Assembly (NCBI RefSeq): GCF_048128805.1
Contig: NC_136003.1
Span: 21,219,340-21,283,339 of the forward strand
Direction of reading: 5' to 3'
Length of the DNA: 64,000 nt
Source of the DNA: Centroberyx gerrardi
Lineage: Eukaryota; Chordata; Actinopteri; Beryciformes; Berycidae
A program made the position numbers and the translations under genes. Below, in pieces: positions 36,158-58,500 of the stretch. How positions within the stretch are numbered: position 1 is the first letter of the stretch; every line of letters begins with the position of its first letter. The notes under the pieces were generated by a model. The model did not search any database and was not told the DNA's origin. It saw only the letters and a list, made by a program, of their open reading frames with translations.

Positions 36158-36215
<58 letters not shown>

Positions 36216-36242
36216 TATATAGATATATAGATATATAGATAT
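36137..36242. repeat. AT microsatellite with CTAT/GATA units
   Basis: About 100 bases of ATATAT with CTATCTAT at the left and AGATAT at the right. Likely highly length-variable. Confidence 0.95.
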
Positions 36243-36904
36243 ACTAAAACTATATACTATACTATATAGTACTAACAACTATACTAACACACACAAAGAA
36301 AGACTCAGTTGCAAACTATATACCTGACAACCAGGAAGGATGTCTAACCTTGACAAAGGCCATTTCACCCATAGCTGAGGCACCCAAGTTCCCAAAGGCC
36401 AGTATCCAGTTTCAGCCAGAACAAGCCACTACTGTTTCACTTCATATTTGATTCCACTGTGTAGGAAATACTTGTGTCCTTCTGTACACCCCAATATGTA
36501 ATTATTCTCTTTTTTCTTTTCTTCTCTTTTTCCTTTTATTTTTTCTTTTTCAAAAGTGGCAGCCAGAGGAACTGCCTCCTTGGAGCAGGTTGGGGTTCAG
36601 TGTTTTGCTCGAGGGATGATGTGGATGGATGGACAGTCTCATCAGGACAGTCTGTCTAACCACCAGGCCGGCCTCCCTCCCACCTGCCGCCATGCAAAAT
36701 ACATCTACAGTGCTGTAAGAGGAACCTGTCTTGAACCACAGTGTATTCTCTCTCTCGCTCCATGTACATACTCAGTTTACATGTGCCAAAAGTCATGTGA
36801 TAGAACGCTTTTCTAAAACTTCAACCCAGTCAGCCTCCAGGTGTGGACAGTAGAGAAGATCCACACAAACAGATGTTGGTAAAACAGTCATAAAAGCGGA
36901 ACAG

Positions 36905-37290
36905 AAGACAAATAATAATATAATAATAAGCTTTATTTATATAGCACTTTTTTCGAAACACACTTACAAAGTGCTTTACAGTCAAAATAAAAGAAAGTCC
37001 AAATGCAGCAGTAACTACTAAAAGAGAAAAAGCAAAATAACAACAATAAGATGGAACAATAAAAAGGCAAAAATAGAATAAAAGCAACATGAAAGGGGCG
37101 GGAGCAGCATAAAAACATAAAACAAGGCAAAACAGTATAAAAACAACAAAAAAGAGTAAGCAAGGATCCTAAACAGACGTAGAAACAGGAGAACAAAATG
37201 GTGACATAAAAGCAGAACAGACTATAAAAAGCCTTTCTTAAACAAGTGGGTTTTGAGAAGCGACTTAAAAGATGATACTGAGTTTGCAAG
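36905..37290 (-). repeat. teleost interspersed repeat (TTTATTTATATAGCAC type)
   Basis: Contains AAGCTTTATTTATATAGCAC, ACAAAGTGCTTTACAGTC and AAGTGGGTTTTGAGAAGCGA, a trio I recognise from a very abundant fish repeat. Middle portion is A-rich. The class was not determined. Confidence 0.7.
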
Positions 37291-37746
37291 TCAAACATTT
37301 CCATGCACTGGTTACAGTGTGTATGTGTGCGTACACAAGGGCATGGGAAATGTGAAGAGTGTGTTTGTGTCTTTGTGTTGGAAGAAACACTGAAGTCCTT
37401 CAGTGATGACAAAAAAAAAAAAAAAAAGAACAGTTATGGCCAGAGCACAAGAGCCTTTTGTTTTTATGTTGTTTTTACCCCTTCAAACATAAATCTGAAA
37501 CCAAACATGACACATAGCCGTAATACACTGGGATACAGCCATGTTGTCTACACCAGCACCATTACATAAACAACATGGCTGCCATTAACCAACAAACTTG
37601 TAAGAGTCAATATGTCACTTTTTCAAGAAATTTGGTCCAAATGAAACCATTCCAGCAACTATTTGTACAAAGCCATTTTTAAATCAACCCACAGGGTGCA
37701 ACAAAGGGTAAAATACTAATACTAATGGATCAAATTCAGTGTTTTG

Positions 37747-38127
37747 TACACTGAATGTATCAAAATATTAGGAACATCCTCCTGACATTGAGCTGCAGCC
37801 CATCATCAATTCACATCTCAGTTGTCTCAAAGCTTAAAAATCCTTCTCTAACCTGTCTGCTTCTCTTTATCTACGTCTCCTCCTTTGTGATTGGTGTAGA
37901 TTTAATGAGGGGAATCAATAAGGGATAATGCCTCATCAGTGTGCTTCATGTAAAGAGTAAGTGTCCCTAATATTCTGTGTATTCAGTGTGTCTGCAGCCT
38001 CTCTGTGAGGTGCTGTAGTCAGGAAGTGGTCCGGCTGTTCAGAGTCTATCTCACCGGTGGCCGACCGCCTCCCACTTCCTGCCCATAAACCAGTTTTTCA
38101 ACTCCAACCGTGTTTGTTTGTCAAACC
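37747..38127 (+). repeat. inverted duplicate, copy B (upstream of lpar2)
   Basis: Reverse-complement partner of 33,235-33,596, with long exact stretches in both the transposon-like part and the outer flank. A fragment of another copy (about 38,150-38,275) follows directly. Confidence 0.85.
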
Positions 38128-39546
38128 AAATCTAATATTTAATAACAGAAATCTGATCCAAATCTAATCTTTAATAAAGGAAATCAATAAGAGATAATGG
38201 CTTTTAGCTGGATTCACCCATCAGTGTACTTCATGAAAAGAGTAAGCATCCCGAGTGTTTTGTACATTCAGAGTGTGTGTGTGTGAGTCTGGTTGACCAA
38301 GTGTCACAAAATGTGGAGCAGCTTGGTCAAAATCTATCTGAGGGTTAGGTGTGATCTGTGGGGATGATCCATTACATACAGGCGTGTAACTCAACACCGG
38401 TTTAGACAATCACTTCTAAACTTTGCAAACACACCAGCAACTTATTTTGTAGCCTTCATAACAAATTTCATGCAAATTGGCCTGAAGGGGGCAGTATGGT
38501 TAAATGTTAGATTTAAAATGCTTGTAATAATATCAAAGTATATCAAAGTCATATTGTGTTTTCCACCATTTTTAACAGTTATTTTTCCCCATGGCTTTTT
38601 CTGTTTCTGACCTAACACCAAATGTGGCACATAGCTGAGATACAGCGACAAATGTGGTACATTGAGATGCATCAGTAGTAGGCTAGTATAAACATGCACA
38701 ATTAAATACATTTTAAAAAGTCAAACAGAAGTTTCAACATTGGTTATAACTCCATGACAGTTTGCCCGATTATTATGACTTGATGTGATCTTTCCACCAT
38801 CGAGGTGTGCTTTAGATGTTGGAAATCCATATCATTAATTTTCAAAAATGAATAGGAAGCACCACAAATGCCCAAAATATATACTTTGGAATTCTTCAGA
38901 CAGAATTATATGAAATGTGTTGCGTTTGCTGAGGTAGTCCAAAACTGTGTTAGTCAAAAAAGTTTGTGATCAGTCTATTTGAACATGGCCTATTGGTTCA
39001 TAACTCAAAGTGGGTTCACACTATCAGTATCAAACTTGGTCTACATGATCTCTGTTTACAACATTCACACACAACTTCACATCAAATGTGAGCATCAGCA
39101 CCAAACTGTTGAACATTCTCATACAGCTCTTGACCAATGACTGCAATCCACTTTCAGCAGACTTAAAGCCTGGAATATTTGCAATCATCAATCCTGTCCT
39201 TCAGAGAAGAGTCATGACTGATGCTGCCAGGAGACTCTGAGGAGCAGAGTGGAGGACAGAGGGGGTATTTGGTAGAAAAGCGTTTTAAAAAACAATAGTG
39301 TGGTTAATGAGCAGGAGTGTCATGAATGAGTTAGGAAAGGAAGAACATGAGAGGTTTCCTCAAAGAAAGTTAATTATTACAGAGAGCGGAGCTAAACACA
39401 GACTGGATGTTATTTTGCCCAGGCTGAACCCACTTTACTCAAGTCATTAGAAGCTCTGTGGATAGCAAGGTTGAATCGAGTGCCACTACTAATAAAAAGA
39501 CACACAGCATTTACTTTATTTTTTTATTTTCTATAAAAGAGATGAG

Positions 39547-39552
39547 TTTATT
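39547..39552 (-). terminator. brd4: candidate brd4 polyadenylation signal
   Basis: AATAAA on the minus strand, the first of three within about 40 bases. Confidence 0.5.
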
Positions 39553-40247
39553 CAATGATCATAACAGATTGAATCATAGACCTCGATAGACCACTCACAT
39601 ACCAAACGATAAATCGAGGAAAATGTCTGAACACAAACCCCCAAACAGAACAAATGTAACACAAAATAAAATACCTGAATAAAGCAAACTCTGGGCTGAG
39701 CTGCGGGTCAGCACATTCTCTGTAGAACTCATGGCACATTATGTCCAACAGTTATTGTGAAAAGGAAAAAAAAAAAGAAGAATAAAAGGCTTAAAGGAAT
39801 GAAGTTTTTTTTTTTCTCTTTACCCTTTCAAAACCAGTCTAATAATAAAAATTATATATATTCTTATATGGTGGACTTCATAGAAATAAAAAAAGGTGAC
39901 TTAAGCAGAGAAACAAGTTCTCCTGAAGCACTGTTTATTCTCCTCACCGGTCGAATGCTTATCTACAGCGGGGAACGTGCCTCCCTGCACCACAAACTTA
40001 AAAAAAAAAAAAAATGAAAATAAAAATAAAAATACAGTCTCACAGCCATCCAAATATACACACTCACAGACCTAGACTTACACTCAAACGCTAATGTGGC
40101 AACGCTGAAACGTTATCTACCTAAAAATTTACTGATTGAACAAAATGAGAAAGTAGTTGTCAGGTGTGTACACTCATCGTAGAAGTCCAGCTAAAACTAA
40201 ATTTAAAACCTGAATATTGATAACGGGTAAAATATAAAACGCTGACT

Positions 40248-40430
40248 TTCCTTTTTTTTTTTTTTTTTTCTCTTTTTCTTTTAAACACAAACTCTTCCAA
40301 AAAAAAAAAAAAAGAAAAGAAAAAAGAAAAGAAAAAAGAAGAAAAAAAATCTCCCTCCCCATTCAAATATTACACCACCCAGTCCTTCCTATACCCCCCC
40401 CCCCCCCCCCCCCACCCCCCCCCCCAAGTG
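40248..40430. repeat. homopolymer cluster (T, A, C runs) in brd4 3'UTR
   Basis: Consecutive T, A-rich and C runs of about 15-25 bases. Assembly errors are likely here; the C run would be a G run in the brd4 mRNA. Confidence 0.85.
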
Positions 40431-42222
40431 TAATATAAGCCAACTAGAATCGCAATACAATACAGGCACTGGAGAAAAAAAACACCATAAGAGACAAGTC
40501 GAGAGGACGAGATTCATTCAGATTTCGACCAATCCGCGCGGTCCGACCAAACGTCTCCGATAACAGAATTAGAACTCACATCCACTATTATCGAACAAGA
40601 ACAAAGATATAAATCAAAACTGTTTTTTTTTTTTGTTTGTTTTTTTCAACGTTTTCAGAGCTTTTGTAATCGTTTATTGTGTTTGTGTACTGTCAGCAGA
40701 GCGCCCTCGGTGGGTCAGGAGACTCGATGTAAAGACTAATCGGGAGCTCTTCTCTGATCCCTTCAACGAATGTGGAACTATTTTTTTTTTTGACGCACGT
40801 GATTCCTGTAATAGCTACAGTAAGGTGTTCAGTGTCTGTATCTTATTTCCCTTGATTCCCTTGAACACTCTTTGCATATTGCCATTTGATCAAAACCCTT
40901 TAGGCGAGATCAGAGCGCAGCAAAACTGTGGCCGACCGAGGGAACGACAAGGGGCTACTCCTCTTAACAGATCGGTTCAGTAGTGTGACTGTGCGTCTGC
41001 TGTGAAAGAGGCCGATGATATAAACATTTAAAAACATTTCCCGCCTCTGGGTGTAATACACATAATGGTGTTACAGTTGTAGTGAAATCATATTCTAACT
41101 AAAGCTCAGAAACAGCTGGACTTTTTTCCCTTCTCTGCTGGCAAGATCCTGCTCTAGTTTTTCAAATGGAAAAAAAAAAAAAAAAAAAAGACAAGGCATT
41201 ATTATGAAAACTTCAAATGATTCTGTCTTTGATAAATACTTGCTGGAATTATGATAATGCATATATTAGGGAGTTTTCACTAGCTACCTACATGTTTTAG
41301 GACAAGGAATTTAGCATAAAAGGTAATGGGTTGTTTGGCATAGACATAGGTGGCGGAGTGTATTGGTGTGAAGGTTTAAAAACCTAAAGAGAGGAAGAAG
41401 AAGAAGAAGAAAAAAAAAGAAAGATCCAAAATAAAGAGTTATTGTAGTATAAGAAAATACTTCTTTACAGTAGATACTAGATGATGAAAAAAGGTCTGCG
41501 CTGCTCCTACTCCTGGCTGTGACTGTTGTTATTGGTTTGTTCGTGTGTCCAGGCCACAGAACATATTATGGTCTGTATAGGAAAGAGGTGTAAGGCAAAC
41601 TGTACCTTCTCTGCTGAGAAATATACATGATTTACAGTATGGAAGTTGCCCCCCCCCCACCCGTCCCGCCCGCCCCCTCCCCATCTCACCATTGCATGTG
41701 TTCACTTACAACAAACAAAACAGAACAGAACATAAAAGGCCAGTCTTCTTCGCCACCTCAGACATCTGGCAGTTTCAGAACGCCTCGGCACAGTCTGTCA
41801 GTACATTATCAGAGCATTTTCATAGTTATTGGGATGTCTGTCCTCTTATAATTATTGTTTGCCTTTGCGCCCACGCACACCGTAAGAAAACAAGCGTGAC
41901 AACAGCAAGTGTGCCAGAGTCTTTTCTCTCTCTCTCTCGTTACGATCGGGCAGGCAATGCCAAATCCCCAGGACATGACATCACAAACGATGGAGAGTAT
42001 CCCCGTTTGTACTTTCGGTCCACAGGGGCAGGAAGCGGCGACCGCCCGTCCCGCTCTGGGACTCAGTCTGAGGGCCTCGTCGTGGCTACATACAGTCCCC
42101 TTGTCCCTCTGTGGTACATGGTTACCGATCTCTCTTCAGAGGAAGTTTACATCATTAGTTTTTTTTTTTTTGTTTGTTTTTTTGTTGTTTTTTTTGCAGT
42201 TACGTTTCAGTCGCTCCTCTCC

Positions 42223-52008
<9,786 letters not shown>

Positions 52009-52540
52009 CCTAACAGGGTTGGGCGTGGGCTCGGGTCCCGGGGCGGGAGCTGGAGCTGGAGCTGGAGCAGGGGCAGGGGTGGCGGTGTTGGCAGGACACC
52101 AGTTCAGTCTTGGCCCCGGCACAGACTCCACTGACAGAGCACCGCTGATCCCATTGCACTCCTCACTGGACTCTCTGGGGAGGGAAGGGAGCACACAGTC
52201 ATTAACATGTCTATACACTGCAAGATGAGCCTTTATAGCCGCAACCATTTACCGCCATTAACCCAACTCATTAACAAGTTCGTTAACAAGGTCATCATTG
52301 TACTGGTATCATCTAACTTTTGTTGCCGTGCTTATCTTCATTAACCACTGCGTAGTTTACTTGACAACTGAGAACTCTTTGAGCCATTAGTTCCTCTTGG
52401 ATGTCAATCATTCAACATCAGTTGCATCAGTTGGTGAAAAGAGCATCATATTCTAATAACAACAGAACAGCTAGCCTAACGCATGAGATATACTGATATC
52501 TATTAATTCTCCACTGCTTTGTATTGTATTAAAATCTCAT

Positions 52541-52598
52541 GTGTACGTCGCTTTGGATAAAAGCGTCTGCCAAATGGGAAATTGTAATTGTAAATTAC
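52541..52598 (+). repeat. teleost retroelement tail
   Basis: GTACGTCGCTTTGGATAAAA followed by GCGTCTGCCAAATG and short AATTGTA repeats: the 3' tail shared by many fish SINEs and their partner LINEs. The body upstream is not recognisable, suggesting 5' truncation or decay. Confidence 0.8.
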
Positions 52599-55500
52599 TT
52601 TGTTGTAGAACGTTGTCAAGCGTAACATATCTACAGCAGACTGTAATGGTCACAGTGGAACTCTCCACCTAGTATGGACTTCTGTGTTGCTCTTAACTGT
52701 CCTGTGAAGTGTTGTCGTCATTTTGGGGCTTTCGAATTCGATCCGGATCCATTTTTTTTTTGCCTATGGTGAAAATTAATTGGATTTTTGGATCCCGTTT
52801 ACCAATTGTTCTGTTCTTAAAATGGGTGAAATCATGTAAGTAGACATGACATATGATGACGTTATTACATACTTTAACGCATTACTGATGAGGACAACCA
52901 TGGTGTAAATGTTGCATTATCCTTGCGTCACAAAGCTGTTAAATCCTGGAATGCCAAGTATGGCGAGTTTTTTTTTTACATTTTCATTCGTACCCTAACC
53001 AGCTTCAAAATCCATCAGAATCCACCTCCACAAATAAAGAAATGCATAATAGAGAAACCATCGGAAACAAAAAAATAGTCAATATTCGTGTTGGACGTTG
53101 TTAAAGGCAATTATTTTACACCTCTATTCATTTTCACGTTAGACTGAAAGGGGGCGGGGTGTCACGCTTGAGAGGACTATGGTGCAATACACCTGAAATA
53201 AGCCTTCTCTGATGCAATTTTGTTTTTCTCTGACATTTGAGCAGCCATGTAGCATACTGTCCACCCTCAGAGCAGACCCTCAGACAGTTTGTGAATTTGA
53301 ATGTGGGCAGTAGCCTAACCCACATGAGTCTGAACTTAAGAGGAAGATTCTAAAAAATTCATTAAATTTCTCCTCATGTGAGATTCCCGGTAGGGCCCTA
53401 CTTCATCAATGGATTTGCACCTTCAATGGCTGAGGAAAAAAACCAACACTACTACACCAATATATTGCAATTTGTTGAATTGTTCCCAATTCAGAATTGA
53501 TTGGTAAAATCCTAATATCAGTCCAAATATCAAGCTGATACTTCAGAGCCATCCGCTTCACAGTGACTGGTTCACAGCTGTTTCTGTTGTAGTGCAGAAC
53601 CCACACTTGACAAAACCACGTCTGTTCAGAAGCAGCTGAATGAGTGGGCTCACTTAAGATTCAAAATCCAAACAACACAAGAAGAATTTAATAAAAGTAT
53701 CACTGAAAGCAAGCTAACATACTCAAACACATCAAATCTACGTGCTAATCCGGTGATACCATGCAGATGTTCAACAGCCTGTCGCCAAATTTACAGAAGT
53801 GGTCTAAACTGGATCCGTTTAATGGTGTCGTCTCATGTTTCCTGTTTACATTTTTCTCCAAGTTCAGCACACTACACCTCACAAAGCTTACATTGTTTAC
53901 ATTACATCATGTCCCTTTCCCTAATAAAAAGTATGGAAATCAGTTTTTGGTTCAATTTGTACCCTGAACCATAATCAAGGATGCACATAATCTCATACTC
54001 AAGTACTAAAGATAGCAAACTTTATTCTGGAACAATTCTGTCAAATTTAATGCTAACTATACAATATCACAATCCTACTTTAACCTACTGTATCAAAAGC
54101 ATACCAAGCTCTATAGAAACCTACGTTTTTAAGAGATGTCAATTTTTTGCAAGGATCCAATGCACGTAGTGAGTAATAAAAGAACAAAGCATTTCCCTTA
54201 AAAATGAGTTGGTTAGTTGTCTATTGCCTATTGCCTATCAGTGACGAGTTCCTTACGTAATCTCACACGTACAACTAAAACTGTGGTTTCCCAATGCTGA
54301 TACAAAAACAATATCAAGAGAAACTGGTCTGAATTTTCTGAAGTACCCCAGTTCAACACGAACATAAACCGTCTAGCATAAAAAGTTTGCCTAATAAGAA
54401 ATGGTTTGATTCTTTCCGGTAGGATGGAACCAGAGTGGCTGTCATGTGAGGCACAACATTAAAGCTGTATCATGCAGCATACAAATGAGCAATTTCACAT
54501 ACATTATTAGGTCTCTAAGAATTTCCTGCATGTAAAGACAAAATATGTTGCCTAACTGTGGGGAAAAGACACCGCAAAACTCTGGTTTAAAAGTGCAACT
54601 AGCAAAAGAAATCCACCGGCATTATGCTCTCATTCACTACAAGTACAGTGTGCCAGGAACTACATACTAGACTATGTGTTGGATTTGTTATGCTTTCCTG
54701 AAATATTATGACCTCCTGTTTATGTTACTGTCCAGATAAATCATCGTTGTTGATATGCGGAATCACAAAAGGAATGATTGTGCAAACGGGTTTGGCTGTG
54801 TCAGTGAAAGGAGCAAATAGAAAATTGAATGCGATTTCCATCAATTGTTTTTTTTGTATCAGGAGATTCTAATTGATTTATAGCTGTGAAGGATAAACTA
54901 TCAACACAAACACTATCGGCTCACAAAAAGGTCATAACCATAAACGGTTAATTATGAGGAAACGTATCAAAGTTGATGTTCAACACACGATACACACACA
55001 CTGACCTAAACATGTTGATGACACAAGTCTGGTCATACAAGGCTGCTGCAAGTTAGGACAACAGTTTGGATGGAGATGATAGATGTGTCGTGTGTGTATG
55101 TGAATCCTAAGTTTATGTATGCTGAATAAGAAAAAGGGAAACAAGGGACATAAAATTCTCCACAGACAAATGACACAATCAGTTTCCTCTAGACCGTTCA
55201 TTTAGACGCTTGTTTTTACAATTCCCAAGATAAAAACAAGACTAGGTCTGACTTCATAGTTTCCACAAAAACTTTGCTGTGGCGTATCTAAAGAATACCA
55301 ATATTAGTTCATTCACAAAAATCCCACCATTACAGAGCTGCACAGTATGACTATGAGCTCAGAGGTGGGTTGGGTCTTGGTTTTGGCTGCAGTATCTGTG
55401 TGCTTTATGTGGATCTTTGTCTTCCCACTCAGTCTCAGGACCTGGGAGTGTTTAGGGATGTGGGCAGATTGGAGGGGGGGGCCTGGCGTCCTCTGGCTGC

Positions 55501-58500
55501 TGAGGAACTGTGTGTTCCACTACGCAGTGCGCACCCTCATTCCTACACAACGTCCTCTCCTCAGGCTACATGTCAGGGACATCGAGTTCGAGAAAAAAAA
55601 ACACAGAGGCTGCTAAGACAGTCTCCAGCACCAAGGCCAAACACTAATCTAGAAATACTTGACTAAAAATAGAATATAGAACAAGAGAATGCTCTGAGGA
55701 AAAAAATGGATTGATCACAAGGTTGGGGAGTCAAACCACCATTAGACAGAGACAGCGCGGTCGTCCGGTCTTGCGCGCTAAAATCCACCCTCGCAATAGG
55801 GCCTTAAACATAAACACACACCACTGTATGGATCTGTGACTAACCTTGTTCTTGATGAGTCATTTTCTGAGAAGAGGGAAGCAGTTAGCACACCACATGA
55901 TCACCGCCTTGGCCTCCCCGAGGCACTGAAACGCAGTGGAGAATCTGACTAACTGACCAATATGTCGAATGACAACACTGGAAAAGAATTCGCACCGGTC
56001 TAGCACTGGTGGTACCTGTCTGGCTGGAAGCTGAAAGCCTTTCCAAGTAAGACCAAAATAAAAAAAAACACACTCATTTTTGAGTGAGTATTAATTAAAA
56101 TGATAAACAATTTTGTGATCATCTGATCCCTCAAAATCATTATACTCCAGCATGCAGTAGGCCAGAAGATTGAATTTGATAGCCACGGAGTGAGCAACAT
56201 GGCTAGTTTTCTATCCATCACTCTACTGCCTTCCGCCAAAAGTTTATTACCGAACAAAATTATTTTACTTAACTAAGCTTTTAAAATAATTTTGTTTAGT
56301 AGACACCGAATGAAAAAAGGCATCCTCAAAACGGACTTATGAAAGGTAGATATCACTTGACCATTCCCATTATTTAAAAATTCATGAAATAAGCATCTCC
56401 AGTGCGAACAGCAGGACTCGCAGATCGCGTAACAGGTACAGTGCATGTGACAAGGTGACATGAAGCCTGTCATTAAGTCACTGGCTCATATATCCAATGA
56501 ACAAAAGAAACACAGTATGAACCAGACAACTGATGTGTTTGGCTTCATGAAAGGCATAAAAATGGCTCTAATTGTTTTCTGTTTTGTATTAACAAGACTG
56601 TCAAAGACAGTCAGCCACCAACTCATGATGTGAGTCAGTGAGGGAGGTGCTTCACATACTTCTCAACAAGGATCAAAGTTGGGGCGGGTAAACTATTAGA
56701 CACGGAGGGCCAGGGGGCAAAATTTAAGGGCAAACTAATCCCACTGCATGCTCATAATCAAGATGCTAATTAATATACCTTGAAAATAAGTTTTGTGTTA
56801 TCAAAGTGTTTAAAAATAGATCAAATACAGAATAACTGACACTCTTTGGAGCACTTAACGGCCAAACATTCTTTGTGGAACTCCAAATTTGGCCTGTAGA
56901 CTTTAATTTAAAGCTAATTCAATATATACCAGTAGAATTTGAAACTTGATGGCTTTAGCGACTCCTTGAGTCCCTTAGCGTTAGTGTTTTACATCACTGT
57001 CGCAAAGACTCGCCAATTGCTCCCCCTCTGTACAGAGAAGACATGTATATAGAAGAGGTGATGTGAAAATGTCCTAATGTAAATTGAATAATGGAACTAG
57101 AATAAACTTGCGTAAGGAGGAGAGTTATTGTCCCCATGGCACAAGACGTGTTCATCAAGAGCCAAATTCAGGTCAGTCAGTCTATCAGTCAGTCAAACGG
57201 CGCTCTCTCTCCTCATACCGGGTAATGCTCGCTTGCAGTAGCAGTGGCTAATCTATGCGTGAGAAGAAAAAAACGAACATTTTGGCTAACAGGCTACTAT
57301 GATACTGACAGATGGCTATCCTACTGGAGCGTGTCAATATAATCGAGTGGATCTATTCTTCTTGACAATACACTAGGTGAATGAGGTGGTTATCCTGATT
57401 ACTTCAGGACTGTAGGAACTTCAACTACAGCGACAGCTGATGCTGCACACCTAGCTAGGTGTCCTGGGACTGCACAGCATCTGGATTTATCTGAGTCCTC
57501 TTCCTGTTTTGGTTGAGGCCCCTCGCAAGTCAATACTTCACATTTCGTGGGAAATTGTACCCGGGAACACAAAGAATAAACACATAGAAAGCAACATATA
57601 GAGTAAACCAATTTTCAGGGCAATGCAGCTATTATACTATGCAATCAAATGAATCTGAGAATGATGTAATAATATTACATATATAATATTCTCCACTTGG
57701 GGCTTTGAGCAATAACCCACAAGAGGCTGTGCTGTAGTGATCAGCTGTTCCATTATACAGCATGGCCTTGAGTGGACTATTGCTTGTATAAAATGGCAGT
57801 AACACACCACTATATTAAAAAAAAAAAGAATGCAAACATTCAATGAATCTGATTTTTTAAAACTCAAATAATGATAATAAAATGATTTTTTTTCTGGTAG
57901 GTAGTCTAGTCCTCAAGCAGTAGCTAAACAAATTGGTTGCTATGCAACACCTAAGTACCGGTATGGGTGGTGATGTCCAGAGAGCACATCAATATTTAAA
58001 TTACCTGTTATGTGATCACAGGTGTGTGTTCATCAGGTATTTTACAACAGCTTCGAACATGACTCAGCTAATCAGTACAGAGAACTGTAATTATCCAATT
58101 TATGGATGGATGGGCCTGCTTGGCTGTTACAGATGTGTCATAAAAAATGAATCTTCCAATATTTGTTCACAGGGATTGACATCAACCTTTGGGATTTTGT
58201 GAATTGTTTTGTAAATATTTAGATACGACATTAAAATAATTGTAACAGAGTGGAACTATGTAGTGCTCCAACTGAGTGAGAGCTATGGATGCAGACCAGC
58301 CCTTAGAGCGCTTCTGGTGTCATTTAAAAAAACAAAAAAACAACTCAACACTCCCTCTTGCAATGTTTTGCACTCCTCCTCAGATAGCTGCGTTTGGTAC
58401 CAATTATGTCATTGTCAATGCCGCACAAAAACCCAGCGTGGGCAAACTTCAAGGAAGTAGAGGGTAATCTTGTTCAATGTAAGGTGCCATGGCTCCATGA

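Larger units (their letters stand above)
35481..39510. other. lpar2-brd4 spacer
   Basis: About 4 kb between the lpar2 5' end and the brd4 3' end. Holds the AT microsatellite, the teleost repeat, inverted copy B and degraded repeats at 35,690-35,900 (related to 48,830-48,930). No gene seen. Confidence 0.7.
39530..42222 (-). other. brd4: brd4 3'UTR (probable extent)
   Basis: Minus-strand sequence after the stop, with AATAAA signals (plus TTTATT) at 39547-39552, 39523-39528 and 39515-39520, clustered as expected at a transcript end. It includes long homopolymers: T run and A-rich tract at 40,248-40,350, C run at about 40,397-40,425, A run at about 41,168-41,190. Confidence 0.6.
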
